Positions 24,672 through 36,740 of a stretch of 64,000 bases of DNA are shown in pieces. The DNA lies in contig CP142458.1 of assembly GCA_038049695.1 (NCBI GenBank), forward strand, positions 45,537,001 through 45,601,000, written 5' to 3'. Positions within the stretch are counted from its first letter, which is position 1. Each line of letters starts with the position of its first letter. The stretch comes from Cinnamomum chago. Its lineage: Eukaryota > Streptophyta > Magnoliopsida > Laurales > Lauraceae. A program made the position numbers and the translations under genes. The notes under the pieces were generated by a model. It had not been told where the DNA came from. It saw only the letters and a program-made list of their open reading frames with translations, and searched no databases.

Positions 24672-25286
24672 ACCTAAGAAACTGAGAAGAATTAAGAATA
24701 GGAAATCGAGAGGGAAAAACAGGTAGAAATCCTAGGTAGAAAAGAGGAAAGGAAACCCTAACGGCAGGAATAACCGAGGTGAGAAAGAAAGGCTTATAGA
24801 GAAGAGGATGACGAGATCAGGGTCAAAGAATGCTGGAAAAATCGACGACGGAGGAACTTCTCTCTGTAAAACCCTATTATAAACTAATACCAAATTAACA
24901 GAACGAGGAACAAGCACCTCTATATAAAGAGAAAAGGGCGCCCTTTCGAATTTCAAAGACGCACATGCGAGGCGTCACCTTGAGTACTCCACGCGTCTCT
25001 TCGAAGTGATTCGATAGCCAATCAAAGTAGTGACACGTAGTACCACCGGTACATCTTCTGCATCGATTGAGGTGCACTATTAATTACCTCGGGTAGGCGA
25101 AGCGACAGTGGCGTGCTATCAATTAGCTCGGACAGAGGAAGCGGCACCATGATGAGGATTAGATGTCAATAACCAACATCAAGATGAAATGCAAACTAGA
25201 TACTCAGAAGGGCTCTCCCATCATTCTATTTACCTCCCAACCTTAAAGAGTTGAGGAACTCTAAATTGTCAGGAGCTAGGGGAAAT
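24672..25286 (-). promoter_or_regulatory. Leader and promoter candidate of the antisense ORF; Tat polypurine tract
   Basis: The minus strand has TTTATATAG at about 24918-24926, roughly 250 bases upstream of the antisense ATG, followed by a pyrimidine-rich leader. This fits an independent promoter for the antisense ORF. On the plus strand the purine run AGGAGCTAGGGGAAAT (25271-25286) abuts the 3' LTR and is the Tat polypurine tract. Confidence 0.55.
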
Positions 25287-26068
25287 TGTGTAGGACATTT
25301 CCTTAATAGCGAGATTATGCTAGTCTCGTTAACAGTACCGGCTTGACTTACCTTGATATAATTTTGCAACTCTGTATGGCGTCAAGATACATCCAGCTCT
25401 GCAATAGTGCCAGCTAGTACCGAGCTTGAGCTAGCTTTGGTAAAAGTACCAGCTGGACTTGCCTTAGTCTCGGTCTTAGGCACCTCGACAACAGTGCTGG
25501 GATGCGTCCATACCTGATCTCAGTATTATCTTCGGCTTGGCTCGATTAACCGAGATAAGTACTGAGTCATAATTGTATTTCCATAAAATTACGGCTACGT
25601 TACAGAACGTACTGACAGATGAGATGGGAGCCGGATATAGATAATGGGTTGTCCTTATCCGATGATCACGTCCGCAATAATACAAGAAGTCAAGGCGTGA
25701 TCCGATGAGACAGTACCTCCACCTACCTCCACTAAGGAAACATGGTATGAGCTGATGGGATAGTACCTCCACCAACCTCCACTAAGGGAGCGCCTGATGG
25801 GACTTCCGCCTATATGTATACAAGGGCAAGATCACAAAGAGGCAGGTAACGCAACGTAACGTGACTCAACATAAGCATGCACATAGTCCAAACCTTGCAT
25901 TTCTTCTCCACTCATTCATCTTCTGTTCAGTGACTGCAATAAATTAGGCATTCCAACCTCTGATTCCTTCCCTTTTAGGTCTTAGACATTCGTTCTCTCC
26001 CAAAAGAAGCTTAACTGCAGTATTACGAGTTTCATCCTCGCCTAATCAAGTCCGTAATATTTAGGAAC
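25287..26068 (+). repeat. Tat 3' LTR (last bases lost)
   Basis: Aligns with the 5' LTR from TGTGTAGGAC to ATATTTAGG and preserves the uninterrupted C1 target. About 30 bases present in the 5' LTR near 17290-17320 are missing. The terminal ACTTACA is absent, replaced by D1. Confidence 0.9.
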
Positions 26069-28324
26069 TGTTAGACCCCAACCCAGACAAACTCGATTAG
26101 TGTGTGTTTAGTCTTAAGTGGGTTTAGTTACCGTTGGGTTAGAAATAATTAGTTTTAGTCCTGGACATAGCTTTGGGGATTTTGAGAACGTTTAATGTTA
26201 GTCAGACATGCTCAGGAAGGCTTGAGTGTACGTGTAAGCTTAGGAGGATCGTGTTGGTTTTTCACTTTTTTTAATTGTGATTTTTATTTCATTTGAATGA
26301 TTTTATTATTTGTTACAACATTCGTTTTCAGCCCTTCCATGTTTGAAGCCCAAAACCCAAGTTTTGGCCCAAAAAGGGTAAAATTGTCTTTTATACCCAA
26401 ATCTGGACACAAACTTCGAAATCTCAAAACCACGTCAAAAGTATACTTTTTGGAAACTAGATTTTTCAATGATCATTTTATCCTTCTTCGTCGAGTTCAT
26501 TCGAGGCCCACAAGATCATGTTTTTTGTCAATGCAAGGATTAGACTCATTGGGCCCCATTTTGTAAGTGTTTAAGTCAACTCCTTCTCCTTTCTCATTCA
26601 CTTTCCCAAATCTTGCAACTTTCTTGACCTAGGGTTGAAAACCCCTTTCTGTTTTCCACTTTATTCCTCTTGAATGCACAACTTAGAAGCCTCCAAATGA
26701 AATTCCAAGATCATCATTTTCTTCCCCTCATCCCAAGCTCTCCATTGATAGAAGTTTCTTGAAGTTTCTAGTTGGGCAAACCCTCCATTTTTCCTCATCT
26801 CTCCTTGTTTGTGCATCTCTAGGTAAGAGCTCTAACCCATCTTTTAATGGAGTCTTTTCAACTCCTAAGGATCGTTTTTTTTTTCTAATTTGCAGCACCC
26901 ATTTCGAAATGGGTTTCTTATTTTCAAGTTTGGGTGAGTTTTGAATGGTTTTCATGGGGATTTTTGTAGTATTTGGCTTAGCTTTTGAGTGGAAGTGCTT
27001 GAAGAAAGGTTTGTGGCATCTTGGACAAAGGCAAGTAAACAATCTAGCATAGATGTTAGCATATGTGTGTTTAGTTTGTTTTCCTTCCATTCTCTTCGTT
27101 TCAATGGAAATCTATGTCTTGATTGGAATTTTGGGGATTTTGTTTTAGATTGGAGAGTGGGAATGAGATTTTTTAAATTGTTCTTGAAAATGTATGTTTA
27201 ATCCCTTGGAAAGCGTGCAGGCTCAGGGAAGTGCAGGTTGAAGGAGAAATAAGAAGGGAAGAAGGAATGTAAAAATCTTACTTGAAATGCACTGCCTGTT
27301 AGACCCCGACCCAGACCAAGTCGATTAGTGTGCGATTAGTATGTGTTTAGTCCTAAGTGGGTTTAGTTGTCGTTGGATAAGAAGTAATTAGCTTTAGTCT
27401 TGGACATAGCTTTGGGAATTTTGAGAACGTTTAGTATTAGTCTGACACTCTTAGGAAGGCCTGAGTGCCCATGTAAGCTTGGGAAGGTCGTATCGGTTTC
27501 CGTGTGATTCTGATCTTGACTTCATTTGAATGATTTTTCTATGTGTTACAACTTTCGTCTTAAGCTCATTCATGTTTGAAGCCCAAAAACCCATGTTTTG
27601 GCCCAAAGAGGGTAAAATTGTCTTTTATGCACAAACCTGGACACAATTTTTGAGATCCCAAAACCATGTCAAAAATATACTTTTTGGAAACTAGATATTT
27701 CAATGATCGTTTTATCCTTCTTCGTCGAAGTCATCCGAGGCCCACAAGATCATGTTTTGGCCATTTCAAGGTTCAAGCTAATTGGGGCCCATTAGCATCA
27801 CTTAAGCCCCATCTCCCTCTCTTTTCATTCACTTTATCAAATCTTTGCAATTTCTTGACCTAGGGCTGAAATCCCTCTTGTTCCCTTCCATCTTCCTCAC
27901 CTTGCATGATCTAGCTAGAGGACTCCAAAGAAAATTCTAAGGACATCATCTTCTTCATCTCCTTGCAAGCTCTCTATCCATACAAGTTTCTTGGAGTTCT
28001 TTTGAGACAAGCTCTTCATCTTCTTCATCTCTTCTTGTTTGGCCATTGTTAGGTAAGAACTTCCACCCATGCTTTTCATGAAGTCTTTTGGTTCCTTAAA
28101 GATCTTGTTTTTCATTTGAAAACCCTTTTTTGTTAAAATGGGTTCTTTGTTTCCATTTATGTTTTATTGGATTTGGATGTGGGAAATGGTGATAAATGAA
28201 CCCTTGGTGAGCATGAAGGCTCAAGGGATTGTATGTGATTGATGGATGAGAAGAAGGAGAAAAATGTAGTGAAGGTTGTACAAGAGAAAGACAGTTTCTG
28301 CACTCTACGAGCTCAGGCAGAAGC

Positions 28325-28560
28325 TGGTCCGCTCGAGCGACCCTTGGGTCCACTCGAGCGACCAAGCCTCTGTTTGGTCCGAGCGCAGACAGAGAGTTGT
28401 CCGCTCGAGCGACCATAGGGTCCGTTCAAGCGAACTGCCCTCTGTATAATCTGGAGCAAGGCAGAGAGCTATCCGTTCGAGCGCACCTTATATCCGCTCG
28501 AATGAACTGTCTCGCTCGAGCGAAGTGTCATCACCTTATAGAGTTCGCTCGAGCGAACCT
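28325..28560 (+). repeat. D2 palindrome cluster (CGCTCGAGCG type)
   Basis: About eight units of CGCTCGAGCGA or near variants (CCACTCGAGCG, CGTTCGAGCG, CGTTCAAGCG) at 20-35 base spacing, separated by GCAGAGAG-like spacers. Variants differ mainly by C-to-T or G-to-A changes that break the palindrome. Confidence 0.85.
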
Positions 28561-29462
28561 GCCAGATTCAGGAAGAAGATTTATTTCGTGTGTATTTTCG
28601 TGAAGGTTGAAAAACTAGACTATGTTAAGGGTTTTGACTTGACATTGTGTAAATGGAACTTCGAAATGCAACCCAACTTCGGGGACACCAATTCTTGTAT
28701 ATTCCGACATTTGGGGTCCCAATTACACAAAGGTCAATTAGCAGCCTTAACACATGCTTGCCAGATTTCGTGTTCGAATTCCGTTTTTGGTACGATAAGT
28801 ACCATCATGTACTAGTTTTGGATTTCAAGTATAAGCTTGTTTTGAAGAATTGATTTAAGAAAAAGGGGATCACTTCCTAAGCGTGTTATGCATATTAATT
28901 ATGCCTTGCTAATCGTGTTCATCGTGTTGTGATAAGTGATTTCCCCCTTTTTATCTCGACAAGTTTTGATAGTATTTCATGTGTTTTGTGCATTCATGAA
29001 TTTAGTAAACACCACTGAGCTTGGACTGCCCTTTCAGTTTGATCCACTGTCCGGGGGTCCTTAAACATGTGGACTGTCTGCAGACTGGTCGTGTATTTAT
29101 TACACATCGTGCGAGTCCGATTCCGCGACCGGAATTCCCGTCTTTGTGGGAAATCGTGTCGTGATTATATTATGTATATCGTGCTTCTCGTGCGTGCTTG
29201 CTCTTTTCATTATATAAATGATAGAGAAAGGATGGGCTCTTTGTGGATGATGACTATTCATGATATATTATGTACTCATGCTAGTTGGTTTTTGTATCTC
29301 AGCTCAGTTAAATATTTCTGCAAATGTATCTCAGTCATTATAGTATTTCAAATCAAGGATTTGCTTATATGTTTTCTAAAACGTTATTGTTCATGCTTGC
29401 ACCTAAATTGATTACCTGCCAAACCGTTGTGTTTGACCCTTGTTTGTTGGTGCCCAGGTGCG

Positions 29463-29549
29463 GGAGACGTTGCCTTTGAGGAGGAGCGTCAGGAGGAGGC
29501 TTGTGAGCCAATCCCTGTGAGAGAGTGGCAGCCCGATGATGTCATCTAG
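29463..29549 (+). other. Short conserved reading frame in D-family LTRs
   Basis: Ends ...VREWQPDDVI and a TAG. D1 has the same frame ending QEWQPDDIV (33904-33988), and D3 on the minus strand ends REWQPNDVM (about 57533-57620). An acceptor-like pyrimidine tract plus CAG precedes it in D2 and D1. Conservation in three diverged LTR copies suggests a past or present constraint. Whether it is translated is unknown. Confidence 0.5.
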
Positions 29550-29940
29550 ACGTCGGGCGGGTTCTTGAGTCTCGTCATCATTTTGTTTTGGGGTTTCCTT
29601 TGATTATTTTTGGAGAAGTGTATTGGCCTCTGTTGGCCTCTTATGGGTTGTAACAAAAACTTAACTTACTTTCGTGTCAATCTTATAACTTGAACTATGT
29701 TGAGAATGCCATGTTAGCTTCTTTCTTTGATACTATGTCTTGTTACTATTTGTCATGGCACTTAAATATTTTATTGATGCTCATTTTGATATGTTTTGCT
29801 ACACGCTTCCGCAAACTTGATCGTATGAGCTAGATTCCGCGTGCCTTTGGGAATCCTCACCGCGGGAACCTATGGGAAAGTATATCTCCGATGTACACAA
29901 CGCACGTCGCGGGCCCGGGATCTGTTCCGGGGTCGCGACA

Positions 29941-31141
29941 ACATCTATATGGTGCAGCCAGACAGTTTTGTAGCTAAAAACCAAGAGCAAAAAGTTTGCA
30001 AACTGCAAAAGTCCATTTATGGACAGAAGCAGGCATCCCGAAGCTGGAACATCCATTTTGACCAGGCAATCAAGTCATTTGGTTTTTGTTAAAATCCAGA
30101 TGAGTCATGTGTGTATATGAAAAGTGAAGGTGATAGGGTAGTTTTTCTGGTTTTATATGTCGACGACATCCTTCTCCTTGGGAAAGTTGTAGGAATGTTA
30201 TCAACAGTGAAAGTTTGGTTAGCCAAGACTTTTGATATGAAGGACTTGTGAGAAGCTAGCTACATCCTAGGGATCAAACTCCATCGAGACCGGAAAAATA
30301 GGATGATTGGCTTATCCCAAGCTACATACATAGATAAGGTACTAGTATGGTTTGCTATGCAAAACTCCAATAAGGGTATTACACCTTTCAGGAATGGAGT
30401 GCACCTTTCCAAGGATCAATGTCCTAAAACACCTGAGGAAAAGGAGCAGATGAGGTCGATACCATACGCTTAGGCTGTTGGTAGCCTCATGTATGCTATG
30501 CTATGTACTAGACCGGATATCTGTCATGCAGTGGGCCTAGTCAGCAGATATCAGTCTAACTCAAGACCTGAACATTGGACTGCTATGAAATTTATTCTCA
30601 AATACTTGAGAAGGACTAGAGATTACATGTTGATTTATGGCAGTGATGAATTGATTCCAGTCGGGTACACAGATTCTGATTTCATGTCAGATAAGGATTC
30701 CGGGAAATCCACCTCTGGTTATGTATTTATGCTTGGTGGTGGAGTTATCAGCTGGAGGAGTATTAAACAGGAATGTACCGCTGATTCCACCTTGGAAGAT
30801 GAATATGTAACGGCTTATGAAGCAGCTAAGGAAGCAATATGGCTCAAGAGATTCCTTATGGAACTTGGCGTGGTACCTTTGGATCGACAACCGCTCACAG
30901 TTTACTGTGACAGCAGCGGGGCCGTTGCTCAGTCTAAGGAGCCCAAAAGCCATAAAAGCCAAAAGCATGTACAGAAGAAGTATCACTTAATCAGAGAGAT
31001 TGTGTAGAGAGGTGATGTTGCTATAACCAAGATAGCCTCTGCGGACAATCTGGCAGATCCCTTTACTAAGCCTTTGACCACCAAAGTCTTTGAGCAACAT
31101 GTAGATGGGATGGGCATAAGATGCAACCCTGACTGGAACTG
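29941..31141 (+). pseudogene. Ty1/copia pol 3' half: RT and RNase H
   Basis: One continuous frame with in-frame stops. RT: IYMVQPDSFVAKNQ, KVCKLQKSIYGQKQASRSW, then the intact palm motif LYVDDILLLG near 30155, and SYILGIKLHRDR. RNase H: MYAMLCTRPDICHAVG (30489), GYTDSDFMSDKDSGKSTSGY, DEYVTAYEAAKEAIWLKRF, CDSSGAVAQSKEP and KIASADNLADPFTKPL. Stops occur at 30090, 30249, 30471 and 31005. Three fit C-to-T changes at CAG or CAA codons. Gag, protease, integrase and the 5' LTR are gone; D2 abuts the left edge. Confidence 0.92.
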
Positions 31142-31147
31142 AGCCCA

Positions 31148-32860
31148 AGTGGGAGATTGTTAGATTGTGTGGTCTCAATCCATTAGATGATGTAATAAAT
31201 TGATTAATTTATCAATAAAATCATGCTTTCCTTCCATGAGATGAATGGTATTTTATTACTTAATGCACATGACCAATACATATGACATATTGTTTCATGA
31301 GATGAACCGGGTCCCATTAGTATATTAGATGTGATATATGTATATGGATGAGATCCATATACAGGAGACATATGTCACAAATCTTATACTTAAATATCTT
31401 CACAACCAGTGATGAGACTGGGCATCTCATCTGATAAGGTTGCAGCACTTTGATCACTATGAGATAGTGTGATTTGTCTCGATCATCAAAATGTAAGATT
31501 CTGGATCATGGTGTTGGTACATTGGATGTATTGAAAGACCATGAGAAGCACCTTATGGAATACTGTCTCGATTTTAAGGCTTGCTCTCATAATTCCCGAG
31601 CAATAGGCTTTCAATCGTTTGACAATGATGAACTCAAGTTTCTATCTATTCATTTTCTTTAAGTCACCAATGAGTGAGGCCAACTATAGGTCAACACCTC
31701 GGTGTCTTGGGTATATGGTAGTAGGACAGTGGGAACATCCAATGGTCAAGATGGAATCTATCTATATTATCCCCTTATGCCAATTAATTGATTTGACATT
31801 AGTAAGTGTGCACCCATGTCAATTAAGAGTTAATTGGATGGTACTGATGATCACTGTGATTAATTGGGGCTCAAGGATAATAAGATGTGGATCTAGGATT
31901 GGAAGAGACATATTTTTTCCAATTGGTCCATGGATAATGATAGAGGGGCCTACTTGTGGTGATTGGGAAGTTTAGGGTCTTCTTTGTAATTTATTCCTAA
32001 GATTGGAGTGCAATTGCATTTATATAGTGGTATTATTTGCAATTAATTGTGGGCCCGAATTGCACATGAAATGTGGAGTCGCGTGTCCCAGTTGGAGCCG
32101 ACTTTTTATGGAATCCCTAACAGTCCGTACGCTAGCCCAAGATATTAGAAAGATACTAATCCTACTTGAACTCTAAAAGGAAGAAATTAGAAAGTTACTA
32201 TTTCTATTTGAAGTAGGACTTCTAATAGTGGTAATAGTAAACTTACTAATTGTTGTGGAAGTGAGATTTCTATAATAATTAGAAAGGAGATGGTTACTAA
32301 TTCTTAATGGGAGTTAGACTTCTATTTTAATTAGTAAAAGGAGGAGTCTCAAGGCTATAAAAAGGGGATCAAACCCCACTTGGATGTCCATAACAAAAAG
32401 AGGACGTCCAGCTCTTTAGTGCAATAGTTGCACATCTCATATCCTCCATTTCTTTCTCTTCTAGTTCCTTGGAGTTTCTGGAAGGGTTTTCTCTTGAAGT
32501 TTCCACCAATCTTCTTGAGAAAAGAGATCTAATAGTGTGTCATAGCGTGGAAGACAACAAGGTCTTGGAGATCCCAAATTGCTTCAAGAAGAGTTCTTGA
32601 TCTATCTAATTGTCTTCTTCTTGATTAGAGCACTACCGGGCTCCAAAGGTATAATCTGCTTTTCCTTTTATTGTGGATTATTTTGGTTGCATGGTGTTGC
32701 TGATTTCTTTCTTTTAGATAGGTTTTATTACTGTACTTGATTGATGAGATGAAGGGATTGCATCCTAAATATGGTTTTTGGCCTTATGGGTTCTTGATCC
32801 CTGAGTTAAGTGGGTCAAAAGTTTTGAAAATCTGTCCACAAGGCCCACCTAGTTCCAACA
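31148..32860 (+). repeat. F5: polypurine tract and 3' LTR of the copia element
   Basis: AAGTGGGAGAT (31148-31158) is followed by the LTR TGTTAGATTGTGTGG...AGTTCCAACA (31158-32860, 1703 bases, TATA box at 32356). It directly follows the copia RNase H, so it ties the F LTR family to this pol. The next bases are GACTT; the matching left duplication is lost. Confidence 0.92.
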
Positions 32861-32907
32861 GACTTATCAACCAGGCAACTGCCTAGTGCGGAGTAGGCCA
32901 GAGACCT

Positions 32908-32995
32908 GCCCACTTGAGTGAGCATTGGGGCAACTCTAGCAAGAAAGCCTCTGTGCCAGTTCACTCAAGCGGATGGATGACCACTCGAGCGGACC
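32908..32995 (+). repeat. D1 palindrome cluster (decayed CTCGAG type)
   Basis: CACTTGAGTGAG, CACTCAAGCGG and CACTCGAGCGG lie within 90 bases, at the place equivalent to the D2 cluster. It is shorter and more decayed than in D2. Confidence 0.7.
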
Positions 32996-34348
32996 TATGC
33001 TGCTTTCGAAACTGGTTTTATTTTTTAAGGTTTTCTTGGGAAATGAAAAGCAGACTACGTCAAGGGTTTTAGCTTGACATTGTGCATTTGAAATCTAATA
33101 TGTATTCTAACTTCGGGGGCACTAATCCGTTTTATTTCCGACATTGGGTTTCAAATACACAAGGCTCAATGAAAGGTCATAGCATATGCTTGAGAACATT
33201 GTTTTGAACTTCAATTTTTGATACGATGAGTATCGTTTTGCATCTTGTTTGATTTGCAAATATCAGTTCTATTTCGGATTGTTCAAGAACCAAAAAAGAG
33301 ATCACTTCTTCTATTTTGAAATGCTTGTAGCACATGCTATTCGGCTTTGTCATGTTTAGTTTTGTTTCGATAAGTGAATCTTCCCTATGTTTGATCTGTT
33401 ACGTATATGTTTTGCTTTGTTTTGTGCATTCATGACTACAGGTGAATACCATTGAGCTTTGACTGCCCCTTCAGTCTGATCCACTGTCTTGGGGTCCTTA
33501 AACACTTGGACTATCTGCAGATTAGTCGTATATTTATATATACATCTCTGTTCTATTTTCGGTTCCGCGGCCGGACCCCCGCCCACCTCGTGTGGCACGG
33601 GATTTTGTTCTGTTTTTTTTCTGTTCTGCTTACTCTTGTCATCATGTATGATAGAGAAATGATGGGCTCAATGTGGATTTATTATTCATGACATTATATG
33701 TACTCATGCTAGATTTGTTTCGTATTTCGTTCATGGACTTTTGTATCTTTGAAATGTATCTTAGTCACATAATTTTTTTTAAACTCAGTGAATTGTTTTA
33801 ACATTGTTCTTTCAAACTTTATTCGTTTCATGCTCATGCCTAAATTGATCTCCTGCCAAACCGTCGTGTTTGATCCTTATTTGTTTTGGTACCCAGGTGC
33901 AGGCGACGTTGCCTTTGAGGATAAGCGTCCGGAGGAGGCTGTTGAGCCACCCCCAGCCCAAGAGTGGCAACCCGATGACATCGTCTAGACGTCGGGTGGG
34001 ATCTTGAGATGTGACACACTTTGCTAAGGGTTTCATTCTTTTGATTTTTGGGAATGTATTGGCCTTTGTTGGTCTCTTATCTGGGTTGTAAACTTAATCA
34101 ACTTACTTTTTCTAACTTTGAAACTTGAATTTAATTTGGAAAATGCTATGTCTATATTCCCCCCTCTGAAATTATGTCTCGAATGATTTTATTTATCCAT
34201 CTCGAAATTATTATGTTTTGTCTAGACGTGATTTGCTACACGCTTCCGTAACCATGATAGTGTGAGTTAATCTCCGTTTTCGGGATCCTCATCGCGGAAA
34301 CCTGTGGGAAACCATGTCGGGACCGGGTCTTGGTCCGGGGTCGCGACA

Positions 34349-35440
34349 AAGGTAAAGTCTCCATAATCCTATATAGTTCAACAATAGATACATATCCATG
34401 GTCATCATCTGTCACACGACATCAAGTTGTCCATGGGCATAAGTTAAGAGTTCAAGTTTCAAAGTTAAAGAAAATAAGAAAAGTAGAGGAAGCAAAGATT
34501 AGTTAAAGGTTTACATTCCAAAATAAAACATCCTAACATCAACTAAACATATGGTGATCCAAGCCACGGTCATGGGAAATGTAACGTCCAATAGCTCATT
34601 GTACAAATGTCTAAAAGACATCTTCTGGGGCCCACCCAGCTAACTATTGAGGAGTCTCCTCCTCAATCTCCACGATCTCCTGGGTGGTGGTAGCAATGTC
34701 ATCACTTGTAATGCCAAGTGTAGCACTATTAGACTAAGCTAAGAAAGGTAAACAAGTATAAAATGGAACATGCGTATCAAATGTGTAGAAATGACGAGAT
34801 ATATCATATGAAATCAAAGAAAGTAATCTAGGCATAATTAGTGCATGAATAGGCATGATACATAGAGATCAAGGGTGACATGTGCATAAGAAAAACATAT
34901 CTAGGTGGCACAACCATATAAGCTATATTCTCCCACACAAGTATGAAATTAAATGAAAGCATGTGCATACATAACATGACATGGGGTACCACTAGGAGGC
35001 ATAGGATCCGGAAACTCCATCGTGGGCCTGAGGTACTGGTTAATCTCCCATAAATTCCATTTGTAGAGGATCCATGAAATTACTAAATCCACACCCAGCC
35101 AGGTCCAATTGAAATAGGAGCGAAGCTAAGTGGTGCCGACTTGAGGAATAGAATGTAGAGGTCATACCATAGTGTGAAATAAACGTGAGCATAAGCATAT
35201 ACAAAACATAAGCATGAACAGGTACATGATCATAAACATAAGTGCGTAACACTTCATAGCTTATGAGCATGTATAGGTACATAATGCCTAGAGAAAAATA
35301 TGAAGTAATACAACAAGGTACAGGAGCTAAGTAAATAGACATAAGAAGCATGTACATATCATGCGAGAGTACTAGAAACATAAGCAAATGCATGCATAAA
35401 GATCATACACAGAATCAATGATGCATGACAAGCCAATCCT
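34349..35440 (-). other. Degenerate long-LTR-like sequence
   Basis: No coding region. Some landmarks resemble the C/D LTRs read on the minus strand: an AAGCTAAGTGGTGCC-like block (35121-35135), and a short acidic frame ending EIVEIEEETPQ with a stop near 34650. Neither terminus is present, so this is a tentative relative. Confidence 0.35.
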
Positions 35441-36740
35441 ACGGTTTCAGGAATACTCATGGGAAAGTCTCGTTGATGGGGTTTTCTAGGCCTAGCCGGT
35501 TTTTATTATCGTTTTGTGCAAGGATACCGTCATATGTGAATTTTGACCCCCCAAGGGACATGGCTTGAGAAATCCCTATTCATTTAAATGTGCTATTTAA
35601 ATTTTACATCGAAATTAAGGATTCCGACTACCCTCAAAATCGACGGATCACGATCGCCATCTACGGTAATGGCCGTAACACTGTTCTTCAACGAAAGACA
35701 AAGAAATGTGGGGAGAAAATAAATAAGGTGGGTCCTTCCTCTCATCTAATGTGCCATCGGCAACACACAACGGTTATCCTATCACATTGATTTGAGTCTT
35801 TTCACCTCCCTTTGATGTTGGGTCAATTCAGGGTCATGAGTTAAGGTCCAAATAAGGGTTAATCCTCACATGGTGCAATCATGGTATATCCAAGTAAAAT
35901 AAAGTAATAACTAAAATTAATTAAAAAAGAGGGGAGGTGCCAAATATTTAAGAAGATGATCGACCCCGTTCCCGGGTATCCCGTTCGAATCCCTTGGTAA
36001 AATAGGGCCTAAAGGCTGATTTTTCAAACCAAAGTGATGATGCAAATGAGATTTTGATTTGTGATTTCTATGTTTTTGTGTGCGATACACAAGTGATAAA
36101 ATGAAAGGCCGATGGGCCAAGTTTGATTGATAAGGTTGGCCGATAGGCCGAGATTGTTTAAAGGTGGCCGATGGGCTGTTGTTTGTTTGACAGTGGCCGA
36201 TGGGCCGAAATAAGTGTGTGAAATCACTCATCTCATCTCATCATTCTCATTAAATCAATTTTAGAAATCAGCTTTTCATTCCCCTTTATCATTAAGTTCG
36301 ATTAAATATTTGGCACCAGAGGAGGAAGAAATAAAAGGAAAATCTTTTTGGGTTGATTTTGGTGGTTTTGGAGTTTTCATGGATTTTCTATAATGAGACT
36401 AGAAGGGCCTAACTAGAGGATTTCACTTGGAATTACATGATTAATGCCTTATTAATAATCATTGGATTAACCCTGACCTATGGTCCTATACCTCCCACAT
36501 CAGCTTTCCCAGCCCCCTAACGGAACGGGAAAAGTGATGGGACGAAGCCTACTACTCTAAGCTACTTAATGGGATAGTTCGATTTATCCTAGGGTGTAAA
36601 TATCCTAAGCTCAGTGGTTTTTGTGCCTAAGTGGCTTGTTATGTGCAATTTTGAATTGATTTGGTTTGTTTGGGATTATAATTTAGTTGAGAGTGATCTA
36701 GGGATGATGCTTTATGGTTCTGTTTAGTGAGTTTTTAAAT
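35441..36740. other. Unclassified spacer with a small inverted-repeat unit
   Basis: No ORF with known motifs. The recognisable structure is the 382-base unit 35936-36317 (separate entry). From 36318 to 36740 I see nothing beyond AT-rich sequence. Confidence 0.4.
35936..36317. repeat. 382-base unit with 16-base inverted ends and GGCC repeats
   Basis: GGTGCCAAATATTTAA (35936-35951) is matched in inverse by TTAAATATTTGGCACC (36302-36317). Inside are four GGCCGATGGGCC-like units at 36107, 36138, 36166 and 36195, spaced 28-31 bases. Size and ends suggest a MITE or small non-autonomous element. No clear duplication of the flanks is seen. Confidence 0.55.

Larger units (their letters stand above)
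13304..26068 (+). mobile_element. Tat-type Ty3/gypsy element, decayed and interrupted
   Basis: Order: 5' LTR (13304-17437, interrupted), primer site, gag, protease, RT, start of RNase H, then an antisense ORF, polypurine tract and 3' LTR (25287-26068). An antisense ORF between pol and the 3' LTR is typical of Tat elements. The rest of RNase H and the whole integrase are absent around the F4 LTR. Every coding frame has stops and shifts. The last eight or so bases of the 3' LTR are replaced by the start of D1, so the right target-site duplication cannot be read. Confidence 0.88.
27297..29940 (+). mobile_element. D2: long LTR
   Basis: Runs TGTTAGACCCCGACCC...GGGGTCGCGACA, 2644 bases. It is preceded by D1 sequence and followed directly by copia pol, in frame with an IYMVQP motif. 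The flanks (CTGCC and ACATC) do not match, so one side was lost. It holds a palindrome cluster (28325-28560), the block CCTGCCAAACCG (29415-29426) and a short conserved reading frame (29463-29549). Confidence 0.85.
26069..34348 (+). mobile_element. D1: long LTR, split by the D2/copia block
   Basis: The left part 26069-27296 (TGTTAGACCC...) and right part 32884-34348 (...GGGGTCGCGACA) together make about 2.69 kb and align along their length with D2 (2.64 kb). The break lies between ACTGCC (27291-27296) and ACTGCC (32878-32883), a six-base match that looks like a target-site duplication of the whole inserted block. No matching duplication flanks D1 (GGAAC on the left, AAGGT on the right). It could be one LTR of a deleted element or the product of a rearrangement. 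Confidence 0.75.

Noticed and set aside
34349-35440. Calling this a full D-family LTR
   Set aside because: Only a few landmarks resemble C/D LTRs and both ends are missing, so it is kept as a tentative relative only.
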